DNA of 6,846 nt from DATLYB01 sp964502525 (lineage in GTDB: Bacteria; Bacteroidota; Bacteroidia; Chitinophagales; CAIOSU01), in assembly GCA_964502525.1 (NCBI GenBank), contig CAZCXH010000213.1:1-6846 (forward strand), in the 5' to 3' direction. Made by a program: the position numbers and the translations under genes. Under the pieces are notes generated by a model, which worked only from the letters and a program-made list of their open reading frames with translations, did not search any database and had not been told where the DNA came from. Position 1 is the first letter of the stretch, and each line of letters begins with the position of its first letter. This document shows, piece after piece, positions 1 through 6,575 of the stretch.

Positions 1-1
1 C

Positions 2-436
2 TCAGTCGGAGCCAATGCTTATGATTGGGACTTTGGAGATGGCGCAGCCATCACCGGGATTAGCGAACCGCAACATGCTTATTCAGACGCTGGAAAATAT
101 ACCGTAACCCTCAAAGCGTCCAATGCCGATTGCGATGATACTGCCTCGCTGGAAATTACGGCATACAAGGTTGCAACGGGAATACGCAATCAGCCTGTGC
201 CGCAAATTCATGTTTCAACGATTGGCGGATCCATCCATATCCGTTTTGATATGCCGGTTGAGAAATGGGCTGAAGTGACAGTTCACAATATTTTGGGCCA
301 AAAAATGTATCAGGAAAAAACGGCTGCATCCGGCAATTTGAATATTGATTTAAAAAATACCCCTGGGCAGTATTATTGCCTTACTGTAATCATTGATGAT
401 AAATCGTTGAGTTACAAGGTGCTATTGAATAAATAG
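2..436 (+). CDS. 3' end of a secreted PKD-domain protein with T9SS sorting tail (partial)
   Basis: Only the last 144 codons are present. The frame is open from the window edge to the TAG at 434-436, so the real start lies upstream; the GTG at 197 is internal and falls between two domains. Fragment residues 1-55 are the end of a PKD domain: a DWDFGDG motif at 8-14, an EPQHAY motif, then G-K-Y-T-V-T-L. Residues from about 66 to 144 resemble a type IX secretion C-terminal sorting domain: beta-rich, with an ILGQK turn and a terminal YKVLLNK. The usual YPNP motif is missing. By family knowledge such a tail sends a protein across the outer membrane for release or surface anchoring. The catalytic or binding part is outside the window, so no function can be assigned. 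The ending closely parallels that of the next gene, 101 bp downstream on the same strand. The T9SS assignment is likely but rests on the variant tail. Confidence 0.85.
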   Translation, partial: SVGANAYDWDFGDGAAITGISEPQHAYSDAGKYTVTLKASNADCDDTASLEITAYKVATGIRNQPVPQIHVSTIGGSIHIRFDMPVEKWAEVTVHNILGQKMYQEKTAASGNLNIDLKNTPGQYYCLTVIIDDKSLSYKVLLNK

Positions 437-537
437 CGCAGCTAACGATAAATTTATTTTCCTTTTATTTCGTTGTTCAGGGTGCGTTATTCATCTAACT
501 TCACAACCACCCCATTCTACGTTTCAAAGTAACCGCC
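437..537. other. Intergenic gap between two co-oriented exported-protein genes
   Basis: This is 101 bp of mixed composition with a T-rich stretch near 453-470. A small perfect palindrome, ATAAATTTAT, lies at 448-457 but is too A/T-rich to be a convincing terminator. There is no clear Bacteroidetes-type promoter (TTTG then TAnnTTTG); the nearest -7 resemblance is TACGTTTC at 518-525, without a matching upstream box. No Shine-Dalgarno sequence precedes the ATG at 538. Cotranscription of the flanking genes is therefore possible but not shown. Confidence 0.5.
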
Positions 538-3500
538 ATGACGCGCAATGTTGCAACTGCCGCACTAATTCTCTTTCTGGGTTGCACTAGCCTGTTATCC
601 GCCACTATTCAGGGCGAGATGAGAAAGTGGCACAAGGTTATTTTGCTTTTCGATGGACCCAACACCAGCGAAAGCGCGGCTGCAAATCCCTTCAGAGATT
701 ACAGGCTGATTGTAACTTTTACAAACGGCAGCACAAGCCATGTCGTGCACGGTCACTATGCTGCTGACGGAAATGCTGCCGAAACAAGCGGAACCAACGG
801 CAACAAGTGGCGCGTTTATTTCTGCCCCGATGTTACCGGAAATTGGAATTATTCAGTTTCATTCAGAACGGGCGCTGACATCGCTCTGAGCGATAACCTG
901 AATGCCGGAACAGCGGTGGGTTCGCCTGATGGACCCGATGGCGAAACCGGCTCATTCCATATCACCGTCACCAACAAATCGGGAAGAGATTTCAGGGCGC
1001 AGGGCAGGCTGCAATATGCCGGGGAACATTACCTGCGATTTGCCGAGACGGGAAAATATTTTATCAAAGGAGGCACTGACAGCCCGGAAAACCTGCTCGG
1101 CTATTACCAGTTCGATCAAACCTTTGATGATGGCGGACTCCCCGAGCCGGGCTTAACCAACGGGCTTCATCAATTTGCTCCGCATGTAACCCATTGGAAC
1201 GCTGGCGACCCTTCCTGGCAATCCGGAAAAGGCAAAGGCATCATCGGAATGCTGAACTACTTGGCCTCAAAGGGAGTGAACAGCGTTTATTTCCTCACTT
1301 ACAATTTGGATGGCGGGGATGGGCGCGATACATGGATGTGGACGTCCGACAATGAACGCTGGCGCTTCGATGTTTCAAAATTGGATCAGTGGGAAATCGT
1401 ATTTTCTCATGCAGACTCTGTTGGCGTTCAATTGAATTTCGTTCTCCAGGAGATGGAGAATGATGAATTGCTCGGAGGCAATGGCAACCTTAATGACATA
1501 CGCAAGCTGTATTTCCGCGAATTGGTTTCACGCTTTGCGCATCATCATGCCATCGTGTGGAATCTGGGTGAGGAAAACGACAACACGAATGCGCAGAGAG
1601 TCGCATTCGCGCAATACATCCGGGAAAAAGATCCCTATGATTCTCCCATTACCGTTCATACTTATCAAAATCAGGCTTTATCTGAATACGACAATATCCT
1701 GAACAATCCGTCATGGCTCCAGTATTTCGAAATGACCTCGCTGCAAGGCTCGGGCTACAGCTATAATAACTGGGCAAGAACACTGAGAAACGATTCGGAA
1801 AATGCCGGGAGAAAATGGATCATCTGCGGTGATGAGCAGGATCCCGAGGTTGCACCGGCAATGACGGCAAGCGATCTGCACGGGCACAGAAAAAATACGT
1901 TATGGGGAAATATCATGGGTGGCGGGGGCGGCATTGAATGGTATTTCGGCTACCAGAATACGTTTGGCGACATTCAGTCGGAAGACTTGACGGTTCTTGA
2001 AACCCTTTGGGAACAAACCTATTACGCGCTTGATTTTTTTCAAACCTATTTGCCGTTCCATGAAATGGAAGGCGACAATTCGCTGCTGCTGAATGGAGTG
2101 AACGGTTATTGTTTCTACAAAGCGGGCGAGGTGTATGCTTTTTATCTTAAAGACGGAGCCTTCGGAAGCAACGTCAATGTAACCATACCCGCCACCGGCA
2201 CTTACACTGTAAAGTGGTACAACCCGCGCACGGGAGGAGCTTTGATAAATGGACCAGTGGCTCCAGTGACCGGGGGAGGTAACGTAAGCCTGGGAGCAAA
2301 TCCCGATGGCGACTCCAATGATTGGGCGATACTTGTTAAGAACGCATCCATTGCAAATCTTACGAGCACCATCTGGACAGGGAGCAATTGGGACAACGAC
2401 TGGTTCAACAGCAACAACTGGACGGATGGCGTTCCGACCTCGGGAACAGATGCCGTCATTCCAAATGTTTCTCCAAAACCACTTCCCGTTGTGCAGGGAA
2501 GTGCAGGAACCACAGCGGAAGCGGAAGACCTGACCATTCAAATTGGCGCTGCGGTAACGATCTCAGCCGTCAATAATGCTCAGTTGGTTATTCACGGCAA
2601 CCTCGATAACGGTGGGCAAATTTTCGGTTCGGGAAGGATCGTCTTTGAGGGACCGTCTCACAGCCTGGTAAAGCAGCTATCTTTCAAAGGCGTGGTGCAG
2701 GTGAAATCGGGGAGCATTCTCAACACCAATGGAAACCTCACGCTTGAAGACGGGGCAAGTCTGCTTGCGGGAGCGGGAACGCCTGGCGGAGAAGGCGCGG
2801 TTACCGGTTCAATACGGATGAAAAAAATAGCCAATGTAAATCCTGCCGCATACAGCTACTGGTCATCGCCAGTTGCAGGCTCCAATGTTTCGCTGCTCGG
2901 CAACAACCTGTTTTACTATGATCCAAACAGCGCAGCGGACACCACCACCATGGGTTTGAAATACGGATGGGAAGCATCCACCGGAACAATGGCGGCAGCG
3001 AGGGGTTACATCGGAAGAGGAAGTTCGCTTGTCGAATTTGACGGCATTCCGCACAGCGGCAACTATTCCATTGCCGTCACCAAAAACGCTGCCAACAACG
3101 TGCCCTGGAATCTTATCGGCAACCCCTACCCTTCCGCGATTGATGCAGCCACTTTCATGGCAGTGAATGGCCCAGCGGGAACCAATCCCGTGGTGACGGG
3201 AGCACTCTATTTCTGGGATGATGACAACAGCAACGGATTTGGATTTGCCACCCAGGATTATGCCGTTTGGAGCGGTGCGGGCGCAATTGCGGGGCCCAAC
3301 ACCGGCACTTTGTTCCAGGGAAATATCGCTTCCTGCCAGGGGTTTTTTGTTGAGAAAATAATTGAAGGAACGGACAGCGTTCAATTCACCAACAGCATGC
3401 GCAGTTCGCTGAATAACGCCTTTTTTCGCCAGGCTCCCATCGAGCGCTTTTGGATAAGCGCTGTGGGTCCCGGAGATGATTATAACGAAACGCTTATTGC

Positions 3501-4599
3501 ATTCATGCCTGGCGCCACCGATGGCGCAGATTTGCTATATGACGCGCGCAAGCTGAAGGGCAGCGACAAGATCGCGCTGTATTCTAAAATTCAAAACAGG
3601 GATTATGCCATACAGGCAATTCCCCTGCTCAGCGGTGACAAGACGGTGATGCTGGGAATTGACGCAGGCGTCAGCGGCACCTACACGCTCAACCTGAGCC
3701 GGATTGAAAACATAGATGAAACAGCATGCATCTATCTTGAAGACACGCATGCCGGGAACATTCAAAACCTGCGGCTGAATGCTTCTTATGATTTCGTTGC
3801 TGACACCGGCATCTTCGGCAACCGCTTCATCCTGCGTTTCACCGCTCCGCTGGAAACAGCCGCTATTCCTTCGACATGCATGGGTAATGATGGCGAAATC
3901 ACCTTGACTCAGAACGGAAGCAAGCGATGGAACGGCACGCTTGCGGATATGAACGGAGTGATAATCGAAAATTTTTCAGGCTTCAACGGAACACGCACAT
4001 TAGCCGGGCTGCCGTCAGGGGCTTATGTTTTGACATTGCATGACGATGATGGTTACAGCGTGATTAAAACGATTGAAGTATCTGGCTCAACACCGGTAGT
4101 TGCCGGATACGCTGTCAGCGAAAGCGAAGTTCTTGTTGATGAACCTATCAGTTTCAGCAACCTTTCATCAGGCGCTTTAAACTATTTCTGGAATTTTGGC
4201 GATGGCTCCTCTTCAACCGATGATAACCCTGTACATGCTTATGCGCTGGAAGGCATTTATGATGTAACGCTGCTTGCAGAAAGCGAGGATTGCTCCAATT
4301 CCAAAACCGCTGCTATTCGTGTTTTAAAAAATTCGCCTGTTGCAATCACAGAAACTCCGGGTGAACATTTTAGAATTTACGGTCACGAGTCCTCGGTTTA
4401 TTTCGACTTTGGAATAGGTTCCGGTGAAGATGCAAAGGTGGAGATATATAATTCGATAGGGCAGGAAGTTGTGAGCGCAACTCTGCCGGCTGATGATGTG
4501 CAAAGAATAATCCTTCCCGAATCTGCCTGCGGCACACTGCTGGTTAAAGTTGTTTTAAATCGGGGACTTCAGATAAACAAGATACTAATTGCGCGGTAA
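538..4599 (+). CDS. Secreted DUF5060-type glycoside hydrolase-like protein with PKD domain and T9SS tail
   Basis: This 1353-aa protein probably hydrolyses a polysaccharide outside the cell; the substrate cannot be told. Residues 1-22 form a signal peptide, with likely cleavage after LLSA. Residues 27 to about 145 resemble DUF5060, with KWHKVILLFDGP near the start and VTGNWNYSV near 99. Residues about 150-520 resemble the barrel of DUF5060/DUF4038 enzymes. This part has RFDVSKLDQWE, VLQEMEND, then WNLGEEN (E345/E346, candidate acid/base), GDEQ (E433, candidate nucleophile) and a glycine run followed by IEWYFGYQ (461-472). Residues 522-602 form a beta-sandwich with VKWYNPRTGG, like the putative collagen-binding domain that follows DUF4038. 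Residues 610-1105 are beta-rich surface-protein sequence, including WTDGVP, YWSSPV at 775, WNLIGNPYPSAID at 857 and CQGFFV at 933. Residues 1106-1182 are SprB-like, 1184-1265 a PKD domain with FGDG, and about 1278-1353 a T9SS tail with IYNSIGQ but no PNP motif. The catalytic residues are inferred from motif position, not demonstrated. The ATG at 538 is chosen because the signal peptide follows at once. Confidence 0.9.
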   Translation: MTRNVATAALILFLGCTSLLSATIQGEMRKWHKVILLFDGPNTSESAAANPFRDYRLIVTFTNGSTSHVVHGHYAADGNAAETSGTNGNKWRVYFCPDVTGNWNYSVSFRTGADIALSDNLNAGTAVGSPDGPDGETGSFHITVTNKSGRDFRAQGRLQYAGEHYLRFAETGKYFIKGGTDSPENLLGYYQFDQTFDDGGLPEPGLTNGLHQFAPHVTHWNAGDPSWQSGKGKGIIGMLNYLASKGVNSVYFLTYNLDGGDGRDTWMWTSDNERWRFDVSKLDQWEIVFSHADSVGVQLNFVLQEMENDELLGGNGNLNDIRKLYFRELVSRFAHHHAIVWNLGEENDNTNAQRVAFAQYIREKDPYDSPITVHTYQNQALSEYDNILNNPSWLQYFEMTSLQGSGYSYNNWARTLRNDSENAGRKWIICGDEQDPEVAPAMTASDLHGHRKNTLWGNIMGGGGGIEWYFGYQNTFGDIQSEDLTVLETLWEQTYYALDFFQTYLPFHEMEGDNSLLLNGVNGYCFYKAGEVYAFYLKDGAFGSNVNVTIPATGTYTVKWYNPRTGGALINGPVAPVTGGGNVSLGANPDGDSNDWAILVKNASIANLTSTIWTGSNWDNDWFNSNNWTDGVPTSGTDAVIPNVSPKPLPVVQGSAGTTAEAEDLTIQIGAAVTISAVNNAQLVIHGNLDNGGQIFGSGRIVFEGPSHSLVKQLSFKGVVQVKSGSILNTNGNLTLEDGASLLAGAGTPGGEGAVTGSIRMKKIANVNPAAYSYWSSPVAGSNVSLLGNNLFYYDPNSAADTTTMGLKYGWEASTGTMAAARGYIGRGSSLVEFDGIPHSGNYSIAVTKNAANNVPWNLIGNPYPSAIDAATFMAVNGPAGTNPVVTGALYFWDDDNSNGFGFATQDYAVWSGAGAIAGPNTGTLFQGNIASCQGFFVEKIIEGTDSVQFTNSMRSSLNNAFFRQAPIERFWISAVGPGDDYNETLIAFMPGATDGADLLYDARKLKGSDKIALYSKIQNRDYAIQAIPLLSGDKTVMLGIDAGVSGTYTLNLSRIENIDETACIYLEDTHAGNIQNLRLNASYDFVADTGIFGNRFILRFTAPLETAAIPSTCMGNDGEITLTQNGSKRWNGTLADMNGVIIENFSGFNGTRTLAGLPSGAYVLTLHDDDGYSVIKTIEVSGSTPVVAGYAVSESEVLVDEPISFSNLSSGALNYFWNFGDGSSSTDDNPVHAYALEGIYDVTLLAESEDCSNSKTAAIRVLKNSPVAITETPGEHFRIYGHESSVYFDFGIGSGEDAKVEIYNSIGQEVVSATLPADDVQRIILPESACGTLLVKVVLNRGLQINKILIAR

Positions 4600-4670
4600 C
4601 TATCCCCTTGCCATTGCGTCTCGGAGACTGCTTAATTTTAAAGTAAATCATAATAATGGAATGACAATGG

Positions 4671-4740
4671 AACGCTGATGACACGGATTGTGCAGATAAT
4701 CGCTGATTGTTTTATCTGTGGTCATCCTGTTTTTCTGCGT
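4671..4740. repeat. Imperfect inverted repeat, likely a dispersed intergenic repeat
   Basis: The left arm GATGACACGGAT (4677-4688) pairs with ATCTGTGGTCATC (4714-4726), with one bulged base and one G-T pair. Nested inside is a perfect 7-bp inverted repeat, CAGATAA (4693-4699) with TTATCTG (4712-4718), so two alternative folds compete. The wording (GATGACACGGATT, AATCGCTGATT, ATCTGTG, GTCATC, CTGCGTCAT) resembles degenerate repeats I recall as common between genes in many bacterial genomes; that recollection is unverified. Copy number cannot be judged, because only one copy lies in this window. Confidence 0.5.
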
Positions 4741-4746
4741 CATATG

Positions 4747-4769
4747 GTTATCCTTTGAAGGCGGATAAC
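4747..4769. repeat. Small stem-loop after the stop of the minus-strand gene
   Basis: GTTATCC (4747-4753) is perfectly complementary to GGATAAC (4763-4769), with a 9-nt loop. An alternative inner stem CCTT/AAGG overlaps it. It sits 13 bp beyond the stop codon of the minus-strand gene, where a 3'-end hairpin would be expected. On the minus strand the stem is followed by CATATGACG rather than a T-run, so it could stabilise a transcript end but is not a standard intrinsic terminator. Confidence 0.4.
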
Positions 4770-4782
4770 AAGGTGAAGGATG

Positions 4783-6336
4783 TCAGTTTACCATTTTCCT
4801 TATTGTTACACGCCCATTAATGTTTACTGCCAACAGGTAAATTCCATTTGCTAATCGCGCGGTGTTTATTTGTTCAAGGTATTTTCCTTTTGGCGCTTGC
4901 TTCTCCCCTGTCCGCATGATTTGTTTTCCGGTATAGTCATACAGGCATAATTGAACGCTGGATGGTTGGTTGATTTCAATTTCTATTGTGAATCTTTTAT
5001 CAAAAGGATTGGGATATACATTAACGGATGCATCTGCGGTTACTTCCGGTACATCCGTCCAAACAAGATTTATGCTGTCTATAGCGCTTTTTAAAAAATA
5101 AACCTGGTTAGGTTCCCTTATATCTTCGTCAATACCGTCTTTCAACAAAGTGCCAGTTACAATAAAGCCGTTATCAGAAGTGGTGGTGATATGCGAAGGA
5201 CTGACATATGGAAAACCGAAATCCCGGTATTTCATTATATTCAGGTCAGCATCCAATAAACATACCCTCACGGGGGCAAGTATCGAATCATTGAAATAAC
5301 CTTTCGATTTATCACCCAGCAACAGGATGTTTCCATTAGAGATCATTTCCAAATCCACAACTTTTGTATCATATAAGTCTATGTGTTGCTCAAAATTTCC
5401 GCTTTCTGAATATTTCAGTATATATGAGTTGACAAATCTGCTATTCATGCTGTCTAAATTTTCCACGATAAAATAATATGACCTGTTGTATTTTTCGAAG
5501 TAGTAAGCATAATGCCACTTAGGAACATCATAGTTGAAAACCTCCGTGATTTTCCCTTTGGAGTTTATTTGAACAATTTTTCTCTGCTGCGAAGGCTTGT
5601 AATAGGTGCTTATTAAAAACGAAGTGTCGGAAGGATTAAATACAGAAGCGCCTATTTGCCCCCCTCCGATGGAATAATTTGTATCAACAGAATACTGGGA
5701 AATGAGGCTGTCTGGAATGGTTCTGACAGAAATATAACTGTCATAGGTGTCTCTTACGTATCTTGTTCTTAGAGCAGTTTCAATCGCTATGGTTGTAGAA
5801 TCGTTTATAGTTGCAAATGCCTTAAAAAGCGTTCTTGAACAAAGTGTATCTTCATTATACAAATACAAATCCAACAAATTGCCAGTTGAGCCATCGGCTC
5901 GCGCTATTCCGGTTTTATAACTAAAAGAAAAAATACCGCCTGTCCCTGGTAAGCTGTCGCAAAACATTAAACCCACATCCATGAAAAAAGGAATAATAAC
6001 TTCGCTTTGAGACGGGAAAAAGCTTGCAGCAGGTTGTATGCTGGTTGCTCCGGAAACATTATGATAAAGATGTTTCCACATTTTCGCCCCATGCTTCGAA
6101 ATATTTATTAATCCATTGCCATAAGTGGGAGGACCTTCAATCAATATTCCCGGACCGGGATAATAATATTGATTGTTGCTTAATACCAAAAAGCTGCCGT
6201 CTGGCATTTCCTGCGCGTAAACTCCATTCACCGAAGTGTCGCCCCATGGAATTAAGATTTCAAAATTATTTTGCGCATACGAAGGCTGCAAAATAATGAG
6301 AAGAAACACCTGAAGAGCTAAAAAGAAATTTGTCAT
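4783..6336 (-). CDS. Secreted T9SS-sorted protein of unknown function, probably beta-propeller-like
   Basis: This 517-aa protein has no recognisable catalytic domain. Residues 1-21 form a clear signal peptide, MTNFFLALQVFLLIILQPSYA, with cleavage expected before QNN. The middle (about 22-420) is beta-rich with recurring segments of the type DGSFLVLSNN, NGNILLLGDKSKG and DNGFIVTGTL. Such spacing suggests blades of a propeller, but the fold is inferred. The last 80 or so residues are a canonical type A T9SS sorting domain: VYPNPF near 440-445, LYDYTGKQI, and GIYLLAVNINGRVTIRKMVN at the end. Export to the surface or medium is therefore likely. The frame can be extended upstream to a TTG at 6378, but that adds 14 polar residues ahead of the signal peptide and lies in the loop of an inverted repeat. 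The ATG at 6334-6336 is preferred; the leader before it is A/T-rich with no Shine-Dalgarno sequence. Its base composition is clearly more A+T-rich than that of the large gene it converges with. Confidence 0.88.
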   Translation of the reverse strand: MTNFFLALQVFLLIILQPSYAQNNFEILIPWGDTSVNGVYAQEMPDGSFLVLSNNQYYYPGPGILIEGPPTYGNGLINISKHGAKMWKHLYHNVSGATSIQPAASFFPSQSEVIIPFFMDVGLMFCDSLPGTGGIFSFSYKTGIARADGSTGNLLDLYLYNEDTLCSRTLFKAFATINDSTTIAIETALRTRYVRDTYDSYISVRTIPDSLISQYSVDTNYSIGGGQIGASVFNPSDTSFLISTYYKPSQQRKIVQINSKGKITEVFNYDVPKWHYAYYFEKYNRSYYFIVENLDSMNSRFVNSYILKYSESGNFEQHIDLYDTKVVDLEMISNGNILLLGDKSKGYFNDSILAPVRVCLLDADLNIMKYRDFGFPYVSPSHITTTSDNGFIVTGTLLKDGIDEDIREPNQVYFLKSAIDSINLVWTDVPEVTADASVNVYPNPFDKRFTIEIEINQPSSVQLCLYDYTGKQIMRTGEKQAPKGKYLEQINTARLANGIYLLAVNINGRVTIRKMVN

Positions 6337-6358
6337 TGAGATATTTAATTTTAGAATA

Positions 6359-6390
6359 CCATGCGGAGAAATTCTCAATTCTCCGCATGG
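6359..6390. repeat. Perfect 12-bp inverted repeat beside the start of the minus-strand gene
   Basis: CCATGCGGAGAA (6359-6370) and TTCTCCGCATGG (6379-6390) are exact reverse complements separated by 8 nt. The repeat begins 22 bp upstream of the preferred ATG of the minus-strand gene, so it would form a hairpin in that gene's leader or act as a dyad for a DNA-binding protein. Neither strand has a T-run after the stem, so it is not a standard terminator. It may instead be the edge of the repeat-rich element that follows. Function unknown. Confidence 0.7.
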
Positions 6391-6415
6391 CGCATTGACC
6401 TTAATACAAATTAAA

Positions 6416-6450
6416 TTTAAACCACCACCTGCAAAGCAGGTGGATTTAAA
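6416..6450. repeat. Hairpin at the left edge of the structured element
   Basis: CCACCTGC (6425-6432) and GCAGGTGG (6436-6443) pair perfectly around an AAA loop. The self-complementary hexamer TTTAAA occurs on both sides (6416-6421 and 6445-6450) and can extend the stem past a small asymmetric internal loop. The core has the pattern CCACC-NNN-AAA-NNN-GGTGG, repeated at 6551-6569 with different inner bases. Paired end hairpins of this kind are typical of REP-like or IS200/IS605-type non-autonomous elements. That identity is an inference. Confidence 0.65.
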
Positions 6451-6575
6451 ATGCCAGCACCCGTAGGGTGCTCTCTCCGCAAGCCATCGCTTCCATCAGC
6501 GCATGAAGGAAACCAACGCCAGCGCGGAAGGCATAGCCGAAAGAACATAACCACCGCCAAAGGCGGTGGGTTTTT
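6425..6575 (+). ncRNA. Candidate structured RNA, HEARO/IscB omega-RNA-like, without its ORF
   Basis: This stretch is non-coding and dense in secondary structure. In order: the hairpin at 6425-6443; a 7-bp hairpin AGCACCC-GTA-GGGTGCT at 6456-6472; TCCGC (6476-6480), which can pair with GCGGA (6524-6528); a small stem CTTC(C)AT/ATGAAG at 6490-6508; a GGC-ATA-GCC turn at 6530-6538; and a terminator-like stem with T-run at 6551-6575. Three short motifs occur in the order I recall from the IscB omega-RNA (HEARO) family: CCGTAGG at 6461-6467, CGCAAGCC at 6478-6485 and CGGAA..GCATAGC at 6525-6537. The comparison is from memory, not an alignment. No HNH/RuvC nuclease or transposase gene is in the window. 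If it is such an RNA, it reads rightward, away from the minus-strand gene, and its 5' end is uncertain. Alternatives are a REP/MITE-like DNA element or another structured RNA. Confidence 0.45.
6551..6575 (+). terminator. Intrinsic terminator-like hairpin closing the structured element
   Basis: CCACCGCC (6551-6558) pairs perfectly with GGCGGTGG (6562-6569) around an AAA loop, followed by G and TTTTT at 6571-6575. This is the form of a rho-independent terminator for rightward transcription. On the opposite strand no T-run follows the stem. Because it copies the design of the hairpin at 6425-6443, it may equally be the right end of a small mobile element. Confidence 0.6.

Larger units (their letters stand above)
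4600..4782. other. Convergent intergenic region rich in inverted repeats
   Basis: This 183-bp gap lies between two genes that converge on it. It has no plausible coding sequence. It contains a short palindrome GTCTCGGAGAC at 4618-4628, a larger imperfect inverted repeat at 4671-4740 and a 7-bp stem-loop at 4747-4769. None of the stems is followed by a clean T-run in the direction that would end either gene, so a role as a bidirectional terminator is possible but not classical. Confidence 0.6.

Noticed and set aside
448..457. ATAAATTTAT palindrome as terminator of the first gene
   Set aside because: It has no G-C pairs and no loop; the match is expected by chance in an A/T-rich gap.
580..585. 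Cysteine in the FLGC stretch of the large protein's signal peptide (C16) as a lipoprotein lipobox
   Set aside because: The -3 residue is Phe, a poor lipobox, and a good ordinary signal peptidase site (LLSA) follows. A T9SS tail also fits an ordinary signal peptide better.
1900..2541. 213-residue open frame on the minus strand inside the large gene
   Set aside because: It lies wholly antisense to well-supported domains, has no recognisable motif, and is explained by the codon bias of the gene on the other strand. The same holds for the antisense frames at 2202-2537, 2863-3384 and 3535-3765.
6337..6378. Upstream TTG start for the minus-strand gene
   Set aside because: It would put 14 polar residues in front of a well-formed signal peptide, and it falls in the loop of the inverted repeat. 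The ATG at 6334-6336 is better.
6395..6421. TTGACC (6395-6400) with TTTAAA (6416-6421) as a sigma-70-like promoter for the structured RNA
   Set aside because: The spacing is 15 bp, the -10 match is poor, and Bacteroidetes promoters do not follow that consensus.
6416..6575. CRISPR array or tRNA
   Set aside because: The two hairpins are only partly alike and there are no further regularly spaced repeats. No cloverleaf with T-loop and anticodon arm can be drawn.
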